A stretch of 64,000 nt of DNA from the NCBI GenBank assembly GCA_037576195.1, contig CM075101.1:23808001-23872000 (forward strand). Direction: 5' to 3'. Every line of letters starts with the position of its first letter. Position 1 is the stretch's first letter. The notes below the pieces were generated by a model. The model saw only the letters and a program-made list of their open reading frames with translations. It searched no databases and was not told the DNA's origin. Positions 1-17,999 of the stretch are shown here, piece after piece. The translations under genes were made by a program, and so were the position numbers. Source of the stretch: Phytoseiulus persimilis (taxonomy: Eukaryota; Arthropoda; Arachnida; Mesostigmata; Phytoseiidae).

Positions 1-2366
1 TTTGCCGTTTCGGTCAACTTTACCCAATGTTGGGCCAAGTAGTCTTTTTCGGCTGATAATTCGATTCCGAGATACTTATATGATGCTACCTCTGGTATTT
101 GCATCCCTTGTCTACTCAGGTTTCGATTTTGGATATGTGTCTTTGGTGGTCGAGAGAAAACCAATGTGCCGCTCTTTTGAGGATTGAATTTGATGGACCG
201 GGCGTCTCCAAATTCTGTTGTTACCTCCAAAAGCGTTTCCATATCCTTCCATTCGTGTGCCATCAGAACGATGTCGTCGGCAAACATCAGGCCAGGGATC
301 GTGAAATATTTTTTCTCTTTCACGTCCCAGAAATTGCCTTTTTTCGCAAATCTAAAGCCAATCTCTTTCGAGAGTAGTTGCCGCTCGAGATCTGCGATAT
401 ACAGGCTGAAGAGGATCGGAGATAGAGGACATCCCTGACGAAGTCCGGTGGGTATGGACATTTCGTTCGAGGTGTGGTCACCGTATTGAATGAAGATGTA
501 GGTGTCTTCATACAGGTGTTCAATGAGCTCAATCAGTGTTGGGTTCATTCCTCTTTCCTCAAGGGTTTGCCACAGCTTCCGTCGATCGATGCGATCGAAG
601 GCTTTCGTAGCATCCAAGAACATGCAAATCAGACCCGTTTGTTGGGCTCTAGCGGTCTCAATTGCCGTTGTTAGAACAAAAATGTTGTCCTCGCCCCGGC
701 GGTCTTTCCTGAACCCATTTTGCATCTGCGATAGTTGTTCTGTCTCCTCTGTCCATTTTTGTATGTGTTTCCCCAGTATTTTGGTGAATACTCGATACAT
801 GACATCGGATACAGTGATGGGTCTGTAGGTGGTAAGGTTTCCCTTCGTTGAGTTTGGTTTTTCAAGAAGGGAGACCCTGCCTATCCTCCATTCCATCGGC
901 AGCTCGTGAGTACCTTCCAGAATCTCATTGAACACATCGGAGACATATTCGTAGCCGATATCGTTCAATGCTTTGAGGATTTTCGTCGGTATCTTGTCGG
1001 GTCCAGTGGCTGAATTCTCGGAGATTCCCGCCAGGGTGGTTTTCACCTCCGAACCTGTTGTGACAAGATCGACTCGTGGCCTCGAGAGGAAGCATCGATC
1101 CTTATGGTTAGGATTGTCTTCGGCTTCCAGCAGGTGATTTGCTACTCTAGTAAGGTAAGCTGTCATATCCAGCGGTTGGACATCGTTACCAGCTTCATTT
1201 ACTATTCGTATCCTGTCTGGTGCCTTTCTCTCGTTCTTCTTGATGTACTCCCAGAATGCTTTGGTTTTTGCTTGTCTGGGGGCTCTCATTATTTGGTCGT
1301 ACATTTTACGATCCCTGATATGGAGTTGGTTCGCGATTTCGGTTCGGACAGCGTCTTGTGCTATTCGATACTGCCTTTTCGCTTCTTCCACGCCAATTCC
1401 AGTGTGTCTGGCTTTCCTCCATGCACGATTCTGTTTCCTTCTGTATCTCGAAAGTTGTGATGTTTTGGGGGTGAGTATTCTCTTTCTCGTGTCTACATTG
1501 ATGAGTTTAGTACTTTTGGTCATTGCATTTTGGAGGGCAGTCACCAGATCCCTGTAGTTGGCCGATCTTGGTGATCTGACCAAAGTTTCCAGTTCACTTG
1601 TGGCTGTTTCCGCTGCTTTTTGTAACCGTAATACTTTCACTCGTGCCTTTTGGAGTTTGCCGTTTCTCTTGCCCTTACCGAGGTGTAGGGTAATGAGGTT
1701 ATGGTCGCTCCAGTTAAGGACTTCTTTGTTCTCGTCTATGTGCATGGACATGACCTCTCGGTATGCTGCAGCGTTGCAGAGTACATAGTCGATTGACGAC
1801 GAATGACCACCCTGTGTTCGGGTGATCCTTCCTTCGCATTTTTCGGACAGATTCAGAATTTTGAGGTCGTGTTGGTCGGCTAGCTCAATGATGAGCCGGC
1901 CCCGACCATCTAGTCTACCGTCAAGCTGTTGGATATGGGCGTTCATGTCGCCCGCAATCACTAGCTTGGTGTCCTTCTCAACTCTAGCTCGGATAACATC
2001 TCCTATATGTCGGAATTGTTCCTTATTCGAGTTCTGATCGGCGATGGCGGCTTGGACTGAGATGAAGACCCATTGTCGGTTTCCTATCTCGGCGCCTATT
2101 GCAATGAAATCAGTCCCTTTTTCGGTCCAGCGTATCTCGTCCATGGTAGATCGGATAAGTATCCCTGTTCCACCGGATGATTTACTGCCAGAGGGTCCGT
2201 TTCGATTGTTCCCGTAAAATGTGAACCCTTCGATCCGAGGTGGATTCTCTAGGTTCATCAGGTAGGTTTCTGAGAGGAGGAGGATATCATAGTGGTCTGA
2301 TAGTCTCCTAGTTTCAATTTTGAGAAGGTCTTGGTGGAGACTTTCCCACTTAGCTGGGTTTTTCAT
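1..2366 (-). CDS. LINE endonuclease-reverse transcriptase, C-terminus off the window
   Basis: Open frame of at least 788 codons from an ATG at 2366 to the window edge. In the endonuclease part I see LLLSETYL (near the start), GDMNAHI (about residue 142) and SDHNLI (about residue 223), the catalytic Asp/His signatures of APE-type nucleases. In the RT part: RPITVSDVMYRVFTKIL, then FLDATKAFDRID with the motif A Asp at residue 585, GLRQGCPLSP (motif B region) and FADD with its Asp pair at 697-698, then YKYLG. All were checked to lie in one frame, so the polymerase core looks intact. The first strand of the endonuclease (with its Asn) is missing from the ATG-initiated protein. The same frame upstream contains stops at 2372, 2396 and 2405, so the N-terminus is broken or differently organised. 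Confidence 0.85.
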   Translation of the reverse strand, partial: MKNPAKWESLHQDLLKIETRRLSDHYDILLLSETYLMNLENPPRIEGFTFYGNNRNGPSGSKSSGGTGILIRSTMDEIRWTEKGTDFIAIGAEIGNRQWVFISVQAAIADQNSNKEQFRHIGDVIRARVEKDTKLVIAGDMNAHIQQLDGRLDGRGRLIIELADQHDLKILNLSEKCEGRITRTQGGHSSSIDYVLCNAAAYREVMSMHIDENKEVLNWSDHNLITLHLGKGKRNGKLQKARVKVLRLQKAAETATSELETLVRSPRSANYRDLVTALQNAMTKSTKLINVDTRKRILTPKTSQLSRYRRKQNRAWRKARHTGIGVEEAKRQYRIAQDAVRTEIANQLHIRDRKMYDQIMRAPRQAKTKAFWEYIKKNERKAPDRIRIVNEAGNDVQPLDMTAYLTRVANHLLEAEDNPNHKDRCFLSRPRVDLVTTGSEVKTTLAGISENSATGPDKIPTKILKALNDIGYEYVSDVFNEILEGTHELPMEWRIGRVSLLEKPNSTKGNLTTYRPITVSDVMYRVFTKILGKHIQKWTEETEQLSQMQNGFRKDRRGEDNIFVLTTAIETARAQQTGLICMFLDATKAFDRIDRRKLWQTLEERGMNPTLIELIEHLYEDTYIFIQYGDHTSNEMSIPTGLRQGCPLSPILFSLYIADLERQLLSKEIGFRFAKKGNFWDVKEKKYFTIPGLMFADDIVLMAHEWKDMETLLEVTTEFGDARSIKFNPQKSGTLVFSRPPKTHIQNRNLSRQGMQIPEVASYKYLGIELSAEKDYLAQHWVKLTETA

Positions 2367-2430
2367 GGTTCACGGTGAACCTTCGATGGATTCTCAGCTG
2401 TTTTAGAGATTCCAGGCAGTGATACGTTGT
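1..2430 (-). mobile_element. Non-LTR retrotransposon (LINE), partial
   Basis: A minus-strand LINE that runs off the left edge of the window, so its 3' end and tail are not visible. One open frame carries an APE-type endonuclease followed by a reverse transcriptase. It lies antisense to, and directly 5' of, the last exons of a fatty acid synthase, probably inside that gene's intron. The 5' limit is unclear: a fragment reading ITAWNL, like the start of an APE endonuclease, sits in the same frame at about 2406-2423, and a Pro-rich minus-strand frame continues to about 2600, so the element could extend to about 2.65 kb. No target-site duplication could be identified. The clade was not assigned. 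Confidence 0.88.
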
Positions 2431-2706
2431 CTAGGGCGTGTCGATATTCAAGTCGCTAGGCGTACCTCGAGGCGGTATGCCTTTTTGCGATTTCCCGACC
2501 TTGGGAGTTCTTTTGTTCGACGAACCTGGTCTGTGGAAGTGCACGGGCCTGGGGGGTGGTTCTTGGGTTCGGATCCGGTATGTTTTTCCACCTTCACCAC
2601 TTTTTTCAGGCACTATTCTCGGAGCTCGAGATTCGCGATGCCTTCTCGTCTGTCGTAGCAGACGAAACGAGAGAAGAAAAAAAAAACATAATCCCGTCTT
2701 TTCCAG

Positions 2707-3946
2707 CAACTGCTCGAGCGTGAACTCGACCTCAGCTTGTCCATGCAAGAGATCCGAGGCTTGAACATGACCAAGATCAAGGAGCTCCAAGGCGGCGCAG
2801 CCGTCGTCGAAGCCGCTCCGGCAACAGCAGCCAGCAAGCCCGCCACTGGCCCCCAGCAACAAGAAGAGGCCGTCGCTGAGGTTCCAAAGGTTCCGTTGAA
2901 GAAGCAGCTCGTAGCCAGCGAGAGATTGGTGAAGATGAACTCGATCAAGACCGGCACGGAGCCCGTCTTCATCCTTCACTCTATCGAAGGCGACGTTGAC
3001 AATCTGACCCAGTTGGCCGGGAAACTCAACAGGACGGCTTTGGGCATTCAGAGAACGAAAGAAGTCAAGCTCGAATCCATTGAGCACATCGCTGTCAGTT
3101 ACATGCCGGTGAGAAGTCGGGAATGATTCCCAGGACACGATAGAAGCGATTTTGAGCCTCAGACGGGGATGATCCGAACTCCGTTAGTCATGAATCCGCC
3201 TTGACGATATCCGCAGGTAATCATCGAACAACAACCCAAGGGTCGTCCGTTCCACATCATCGGATACTCCTTTGGAGCGACAGTTGCTTTCGAGATCGCT
3301 TGCCTGCTCCAGAAACAAGGTCATAAGGTTCAGACCCTCACCCTCCTCGATGGCGCCCCAACCTACGTTGCCGTCCACACGACCTCACACAAGAACAAAT
3401 TCGACCAGAACCGTGCTCTGAACGAGGAAGAGGCCAGCGCTCTGTGCGCCTTCCTCATGCAGTACATGGATATCGATTTCATCAAGGCACGTAAAAATCA
3501 CTTACATTCACTCATCGATTCTCTCGGTTTCCTGAGCTGTAGCTTAACTCGACTTTTTCCAATTCCAGTTGAAGGCTGACCTCGTGAAAATCTCTGGCTG
3601 GGAGCCGAAGTTGGCGGTGGCCACCAACGTTCTTCTTACCTGCGAAAAGTTCAACAACAAGGAGAAGCCGTCCACGGAGCAAATCGGAATCGCTGCTCGA
3701 GCTTTCTACGACTTCCTCCTCTGTGGCAACCACTACAAGCCTCAGCACAAGTTCGACGGTGACGTGACACTAGTGAAGGCATCCAAGCTGCGGAAGATGG
3801 CAATGACGCTACCGGAGGACTATGGTGTTAGTGCCTGCATCACCGGGAAGGTGAACATGCACGTTGTCGAAGGAGTCCACGAGAACTTCATCCTCGGGAA
3901 AGGAGCCGAGACTTGCGCAAACATCGTCAATCAACTTATCAAATAG
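2707..3946 (+). CDS. FASN: Fatty acid synthase copy A, 3' exons only (end of ACP and thioesterase)
   Basis: C-terminal 349 residues of an animal type I fatty acid synthase. Exons are 2707-3108, 3217-3486 and 3569-3946 (TAG 3944-3946), all phase 0. The first exon starts right after the ACP phosphopantetheine helix (QLLERELDLS) and crosses an Ala/Pro/Gln-rich linker. The thioesterase shows GYSFG (nucleophile Ser), LDGAPTYV (Asp) and EGVHENF (His), so the hydrolase triad that releases palmitate looks intact. The three visible introns match copy B in position and phase. The 3487-3568 intron begins with GC instead of GT (AAG|GCACGT). KS-AT-DH-ER-KR and the ACP serine must lie left of the window beyond the LINE; if they do not, this is a truncated duplicate. 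Paralogy to copy B is obvious by eye throughout. Confidence 0.9.
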
Positions 3947-4202
3947 GATGATTCGCTGCGTCCGAATCGCTTAGGTAGATAGGGTGCTCTCAGTTACGAA
4001 AAACTCGCCCCTCCCAAGAATCACTCAGAATCTGCTCACCACGAGCCGTTGATTTTCGCTGGATCGACTGATTGTGAGCCGTGGCCCGTATCTCGAACAA
4101 CCAACCGACCAACCAATGGAGCGGAACGACGAGCTGACTGAGTCGATCTAGCGAATCTCATCCAGGGTCGTCTTCCAGTGATGTAATTGTACATGAAACG
4201 CA

Positions 4203-4208
4203 AATAAA
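4203..4208 (+). terminator. Polyadenylation signal of FAS-A
   Basis: Canonical AATAAA 257 nt after the FAS-A stop codon, on the same strand. No other gene in between could own it. Confidence 0.6.
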
Positions 4209-5829
4209 AATCTCGTAGCTTCCAGAGCTCGATCGAATACTCAATACATCTCCTATACTCTGCTGAAACTGGAAAATGAAAAACAAAGTCTAATGGCGCA
4301 GCTGAGGAAAAGTTCGCGTTGTACGTTGGAAGATTCCATCACAGTTTTGACTCATCTCTTAGGGAGAGGAGGTTGAGGAGGGGGATCTTGGAACGCTGGG
4401 GATGCTCAAGGGCGCTCAAACACTTGTCCTCGAGCAAGTTCCGAATTCATGAGAGGAATTCGAAAGCAGAAAGTTCGGTGTGATGGAGCTAGAAAAGGAG
4501 CCCATTCCGCGGGAAAATTCGCTCGGACCCTGGCCGCTGCTCTTGATCGTCTCGAATGGATGTGGCACTTTTGAGTGCCCTCCATTCCACTCGAATCAGG
4601 CTGGAGGGATACGAAAATATTTCCTTCATACAGCTTGTGACGTTCCAGGGCGACAGGTTGTTCACTCTCCCGGCAGTGGCTCTGAATTAAGGGCGGTTTC
4701 GATAGCTAGATCGGAGCCCACTGGAACCAGGTAGAACAATGTTCAGAAGAAACTTTGATGGTTTCCTCTGATTTGGCAAAATTTTGGCGTCTTCATATTC
4801 AAGGATTTCCTGAGTCTAATGCAGACCGAATAGTATTCCTCACAAGACCCGTCCTTCCATCGGAGATAGCCGCCATACCAGGACACCAAATGTAGTCGCT
4901 GGGCGAAAAATGAGAGTAGTCCGATACGTAGAGCCACCTTGAGTGATATGTCAGAGCTTGCGCAGAGGATCCAAACTTACTCCTGACGCTCATGCTTTGA
5001 GGATGTTGTCCATGTATCGTTGCCATCAGCTAAGCACGGAATCCGAGGCAAACCACTCACGACCACACTGCTGGTACCAAACACTCCGTCCGGGGCTCAG
5101 GGAATCTCTCTCGGCGGAGCCAGTGCGAGTAGATCGTCTCAGGTGATCGAACTAGTGAAGCAAACCAGTGGGCACACTCGGCGGCCAACTCGTACGAGCT
5201 GATATGAGTGACACTATGGAACGACTTTGGCTCCGAATCCCGAGCCTCGTTCGAGTTGAGTACAAAAATGCATAGATTAGGATGGAAAAAATCGCTCTCA
5301 TTGTTGAACACTCTCCCCGCTTGACACTCTATGACTGACGGCTGACGCGCGGATGTCGGGGAAACGAAAGGCTTCAAAAAAGTGGCATCCGATTTCTAGG
5401 CTGGCAACCGGCAAAAATTACGCGCCTAGCGTTGGCTATTGTGAAGCCATTCCCGACAGTTCTGAGTTCGACCAAGCCATTAATTCGGAAGAAAGATAGT
5501 TCTTTCCTTCTGGATCAGACTTGTGGGCAAGCGGCCGCGATGCGCACGAATCAATGCAATAATTCATTCCGGAAAGCACGCGCTCCGAGCGGGGACCGGG
5601 ATGTCATCTCATTCGGGTGGCCTGATCGGCGCCACTAAGGGCGTGCCCAAAGCCGCGATTCGGGCTCTGGAGTGGAATTTAATCACGACTGGGAGGGGGA
5701 CTTCTAGCTTTCGGTTAGGAGGTTACAATCGGAGCCTAAGAACTTGATGAAGATCCTAAAAACGCGTCTTTACTATCTTGACAGTCCCTTTCCCCGCTAA
5801 CGTCTCGACTTCTTTCAACGGAGTGCGAC
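4209..5829. other. Intergenic DNA between the two FAS copies
   Basis: About 1.6 kb with only short open frames in all six frames. I found no FAS-like residues, transposon motifs or RNA genes here. It holds the end of the FAS-A transcript and the upstream region of FAS-B. Confidence 0.6.
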
Positions 5830-5865
5830 TTTAAAAGGATTCACCTGCGGTGAGCTGAATCATTC
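5830..5865 (+). promoter_or_regulatory. Core promoter of FAS-B (TATA-like box plus initiator)
   Basis: TTTAAAAG at 5830-5837 is followed by TCATTC at 5860-5865, which fits the arthropod initiator TCAKTY. The 32-nt distance from the first T to the initiator A (5862) is what a TATA/initiator pair should have. It predicts a transcription start near 5862 and a 5' UTR of about 167 nt before the ATG at 6029. The same arrangement and spacing occurs upstream of the secreted-protein gene at 23.1-23.5 kb. Confidence 0.5.
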
Positions 5866-6028
5866 GAGTGTCTAGTCAGACTCACCTTCAATAAGTGAAT
5901 AAGTTCCGTCGCCACTTGGATTCCACGCAAGCTAAGGTTGGTGAAAATCAAAGAGTTCCACTTGACTTGGCGGCATTTCCAGCCCCGAAGACGGGAACTT
6001 CAGCAGTGAAGTCTCGGAAAATTCGCAG

Positions 6029-14824
<8,796 letters not shown>

Positions 14825-14850
14825 GCTGAACAGAAAGAAGAAGATGATTG

Positions 14851-14856
14851 AATAAA
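14851..14856 (+). terminator. Polyadenylation signal of FAS-B
   Basis: AATAAA lies 26 nt after the FAS-B stop codon, implying a very short 3' UTR. Confidence 0.65.
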
Positions 14857-15070
14857 TTCGCAGCCACTCCATGGCGCTTGCAAGAATGAAGAACCTCGTC
14901 TTGTTTGTTCGTTCGCGTCGAAAACGCGATGAGGCTGCGCCAGTCACTACTGTTATTGTATTGGGTATCGCCCTCAGCATTTGAATATCGTTCCCTATGT
15001 TGGGTCGGTTTTCGGTTCCACGGTCGGGCCGTGGGAGGAACAAACACGAACTGAGCAGTGCTCTCTTCCT

Positions 15071-15079
15071 CCCCCCCCC
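15071..15079. repeat. Poly-C run (poly-G on the minus strand)
   Basis: Nine C residues in the FAS-B/PMVK intergenic spacer, one of several G/C homopolymers in the window. Confidence 0.8.
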
Positions 15080-15127
15080 ATACATCCTGAGCACCGCTCG
15101 ACAACTCGGTCATCTTTCCTAAGGTCT

Positions 15128-15193
15128 CACGTGCCGCCATCCTGTCACCGCGAGCTGAGGCGGAGGAGGGAATTCGTCTGCTCGCGCATGCGC
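15128..15193. promoter_or_regulatory. TATA-less housekeeping-type promoter elements
   Basis: Within 66 nt lie a palindromic E-box CACGTG (15128-15133), GCCGCCATC (15133-15141, the YY1-type core) and GCGCATGCGC (15184-15193, a perfect NRF-1-type palindrome). There is no TATA box nearby. Such clusters typify housekeeping promoters. The next confirmed plus-strand gene is phosphomevalonate kinase at 16123, so this may be its promoter with a spliced or long 5' UTR. Possible splice sites in between are GTCAGT near 15676 and pyrimidine-rich AG acceptors near 15920 and 16086. This is motif matching only. Confidence 0.35.
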
Positions 15194-15409
15194 TCTTGTT
15201 TAACATTGTACTGCTCTTTTGCCCACCGTGGTCCGAAAAAAAGTGCTCGATCTCCAAACAACAGCCAGCGAATTCGATAAAACGTGTGCTCGACTAGTGC
15301 CCGGCCGCTTCCAGACTTGGACGGTTATGTGTTTCTACGGTCTTGCTGTGACTGACTCCATCACCGTGGTCCCACGATGTTAGACCGGTAGCACCGCTCG
15401 AATGAACAC

Positions 15410-15661
15410 ATGGAAGATTCAGCTGTGTCAGTTGCGATTAGTTTCCTCGTGCAACATATCGTGTATCCAGCTTCAGATGTGATCATCAGCGCTCTCGATC
15501 TCTCGATTCAACACTACTTGTTCAACGGGATCCAGCGAGCTCTCGACGACCGAGTCATCACATGGAACAGGGACCAAACGCATTTCGCCCGAGTTTTGCG
15601 GACTGGCCGGACTTGCAGGAACTGCGTTCACTACCGTACCCTTTGGACAGATGAGGAGTAG
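15410..15661 (+). other. Small open frame upstream of PMVK, unrecognised
   Basis: An ATG-initiated 83-codon frame. The N-terminal half is hydrophobic and helix-like (SVAISFLVQHIVYPASDVII), and CRNC lies near the C-terminus. It starts about 220 nt after the promoter-like cluster at 15.13-15.19 kb and ends 460 nt before the PMVK start. I recognise no family. It could be a small protein, an upstream ORF on the PMVK transcript, or chance. Confidence 0.2.
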
Positions 15662-16122
15662 AACGCTCCAAGAGGTCAGTCTATCTGAGTGTTCGAATCT
15701 TGGGCTGGGATCGGGGACCGGGAGCTCTGGGTCTCATGTCACCGAGATCCTCTTCATTCAGCCATGATTGTTATCGTTCTGTCGAGCAATATCTCCGACA
15801 TCCTCCGGTCCTCTTCGGTCCTGGAACTTTGCTTTTTGACGATTTATTGTTCGCTTGAATCGCCCCCGACCGGTGCGACACGTATCAACTCAGACTAACG
15901 GCAGGTTTTTTACATCCTAGCGGTTCCGACCCTTGCGTGGCGCGCGGCCGACCCTTGGAGCAGAAGATATTTTCTGGTGAGGAGGAAGCTGATGAACTTT
16001 CACGGGGAAACGGCTGCGGGAAGCGGCAAACGCTCAATATAGCGCCAGCTAATCGTGTTGCCTTCTCTCAACCATTCCTTTCATAAGTGCCAAGCATTCA
16101 AAGTTTTCGTTCGATTCCCGTG

Positions 16123-16695
16123 ATGACGAATCCGAGGCTCGTGTTGGTGTTCAGCGGGAAGCGAAAATCGGGGAAGGACTTCCTCACGGATGAAATTCTT
16201 AAGCTGACTCCCAAAGATTCTGCAGTCATCATCAGACTTTCTGGCCCACTGAAGGAAGCATACGCCAGGGAGCACGGACTAGATTTCGCGAAGCTCCTAG
16301 ATGCCACGGAGTACAAAGAAAAGTATCGAGCAGATATGGTCTTGTGGGGTGAGGAGCGGCGGAACGAAAAACCGTCGTTCTTCTGCGAGTTGGCTATCGA
16401 GAAGTACCGGGCGAAGGATTTCCCAATCTGGATTGTGAGTGATGCGAGACGACTGACCGACGTCGAATATTTCAAAGAGAATTTTCCGCAGCAAACGAAA
16501 CTGTGCCGGATCCTCGCCGATGATTGCGTGCGGGGAGGACGCGGTTGGAGTTTCGTCGCCGGAGTTGACGACCAAGTCACCGAATGTGGTTTGGACCAGT
16601 ACGAAGGTTGGGATGTGCTTCTGAACAACGATGGCAAGAGACCCTCTGAAGAGCTCCTCAGGCCTTGTCTAGATCTCATCAATGAAGTTAAATGA
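16123..16695 (+). CDS. PMVK: Phosphomevalonate kinase, animal type
   Basis: Uninterrupted 190-residue protein that phosphorylates 5-phosphomevalonate to the diphosphate with ATP in the mevalonate pathway, which supplies farnesyl-derived products (prenyl groups, dolichol, ubiquinone side chain, juvenoids). It matches the animal PMVK fold family (P-mevalo_kinase), not the GHMP kinase used by fungi. Signatures: FSGKRKSGKDF at residues 10-20 (ATP loop), SGPLKEAYAREHGLDF, LLDATEYKEKYR, MVLWGEE, IWIVSDARR, RGWSFVAGVDDQVTECGLD. Length agrees with the roughly 190 residues of animal homologues, so the gene looks complete in one exon. The open frame extends upstream to a GTG at 16087, but the ATG at 16123 gives the family's normal N-terminus. 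The enzyme sits 1.3 kb downstream of FAS-B in the same direction. Confidence 0.93.
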   Translation: MTNPRLVLVFSGKRKSGKDFLTDEILKLTPKDSAVIIRLSGPLKEAYAREHGLDFAKLLDATEYKEKYRADMVLWGEERRNEKPSFFCELAIEKYRAKDFPIWIVSDARRLTDVEYFKENFPQQTKLCRILADDCVRGGRGWSFVAGVDDQVTECGLDQYEGWDVLLNNDGKRPSEELLRPCLDLINEVK

Positions 16696-17197
16696 TCGCT
16701 GCCGTTTGTTAAAGAGCTATTATGTGTTTGTTCACTGTGTTCACGAAATTTGTACTTGTATTTAAACACAAGGAGGTATGAGCTACTCATAGCGATTGTT
16801 GATTCACTCCACTACAGACGGTCACGTCAAGTGTCGAACTTCTGTAAAGAGTCACATGTTCTTTGGAATCAATGGTTTTTCTGCTGACGACGTCTGCTGT
16901 TGTTTCACTGTATGGTTGATGGCCGGCCCGAACCTTCCCTGAAATTCCGTAATCGAGGTTCCCAACTCGAGCGAATAGCACAAGAGTTTCCCGTGCGAGA
17001 ACGGGAGTTCGCACTCGACATGAGGCGTGTCCTCCGCTCCGCGAGCTCCGTGTCAGCTATGCGCACAGGAGGAAGAGGGAAAGCCAATGACGACGGGTCT
17101 CGACATGTAACAAAGCAGTCGCTTCCGAGAAACTGCTGTTGGAACGTCATAGGCAGAAACAGTTATGACTGAAAGAGTTTCAGGATAGGTGATGATA

Positions 17198-17203
17198 AAT
17201 AAA
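17198..17203 (+). terminator. Possible polyadenylation signal for PMVK
   Basis: AATAAA about 500 nt beyond the PMVK stop and the closest canonical plus-strand signal I saw. Ownership is inferred from position only. Confidence 0.35.
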
Positions 17204-17476
17204 TGGCCTGTGTGTCATCATTTCTCAAGTCATATCAATCGATGAAGAAGAGTACTGAAGGTTGCTTTCTTCGACAATGATCTTCTCATACGCGTGAGTC
17301 CCTCCCGAAGTGAATGATGATTCGAAAATGCGAGAGATCGGATGATTCGGGGCAGAGACCCCGAGGCACTCTCTGCTTTTCTCCTTTGCATGTTGATGAC
17401 CTTAAGCCATTCGCGACGGAACCGCCGAGTACTCACAAACGATCGAAAACACTTAGCACGTTTTTCGCCGTGATAA

Positions 17477-17482
17477 TTTATT
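17477..17482 (-). terminator. Polyadenylation signal of the Gly/Tyr-rich gene
   Basis: TTTATT on the plus strand (AATAAA on the minus strand), 42 nt beyond the stop codon of the minus-strand gene at 17524-17941. Confidence 0.6.
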
Positions 17483-17523
17483 CACATCGAGTCCTTACAT
17501 CCAGCCAAGAGTTCACCGATATC

Positions 17524-17941
17524 TCATCCGTAGTATCCGAGACCGTAGCCGAGGCCGTATCCACCAAGCTTTCCGTAACCGATTCCGTGACCATGCTGGA
17601 TTTTCGAACCATACGAGAATGCTCTGCCGACGGGGTATCCGTATCCGTAGCCACCATAGTGTCCTCCGTATCCATGACCGATACCATGCCCGTAACCGAG
17701 ACCGTGCCCGTAGCCAAGACCGTAGCCTCCGTATCCACCATATCCACCGTAGCCCAGATGGCCAGCGAGAGCCACAGCGACCACGGCAACCAACGTGACG
17801 AGAGCGATCTGAAATCGACGGGGAATTCGTTAAGATATTTCTGAGCCGGGAGCGGAGGCAGTGCGCTTCCGCTGAGCAAGACCAAGTTTCGCGGCGAGCT
17901 CGCCACCGACTCTCTGTCCTCGCACTTACAGTTGATTTCAT
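17524..17941 (-). CDS. Small secreted Gly/Tyr-rich cuticle-type protein
   Basis: Two coding exons on the minus strand: 17941-17930 (12 nt, MKST) and 17808-17524, joined in phase 0 across GTAAGT...TTTCAG, giving 98 residues. Residues 1-19 form a clean signal peptide (MKSTIALVTLVAVVAVALA). The mature part is almost entirely GY, GGY, GYGHG and GLGYG repeats with a central YPVGRAFSYGSKI segment, so it is a secreted structural, low-complexity protein. This pattern fits glycine-rich cuticle proteins, which lie in the exoskeletal matrix; related compositions also occur in antimicrobial or silk-like peptides, so the exact role is open. A 12-nt first coding exon that splits the signal peptide is typical of arthropod cuticle genes and is shared with the next two minus-strand genes. 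Confidence 0.85.
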
Positions 17942-17988
17942 ATTCCTTGCCGTTTGAAGAACACGTGGTTTCGTGGGTGGAGTCAGCC

Positions 17989-17996
17989 CTTTTATG
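17989..17996 (-). promoter_or_regulatory. TATA box of the Gly/Tyr-rich gene
   Basis: CATAAAAG on the minus strand, 48-55 nt upstream of the ATG, so the 5' UTR should be only about 20-25 nt. No good initiator match was seen at the expected distance. Confidence 0.5.
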
Positions 17997-17999
17997 AGT

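Noticed and set aside
2431-3138. 235-codon minus-strand open frame
   Set aside because: Its first two thirds are antisense to FAS-A exon 2707-3108. Only the Pro-rich end could belong to the LINE.
16087-16122. GTG-initiated extension of PMVK
   Set aside because: GTG starts are not expected in an animal nuclear gene, and the ATG at 16123 gives the normal family N-terminus.
17478-17941. Longer minus-strand frames overlapping the Gly/Tyr-rich gene
   Set aside because: They are other frames of the repeats or intron read-through; only the spliced MKST frame gives a signal peptide and Gly/Tyr repeats.
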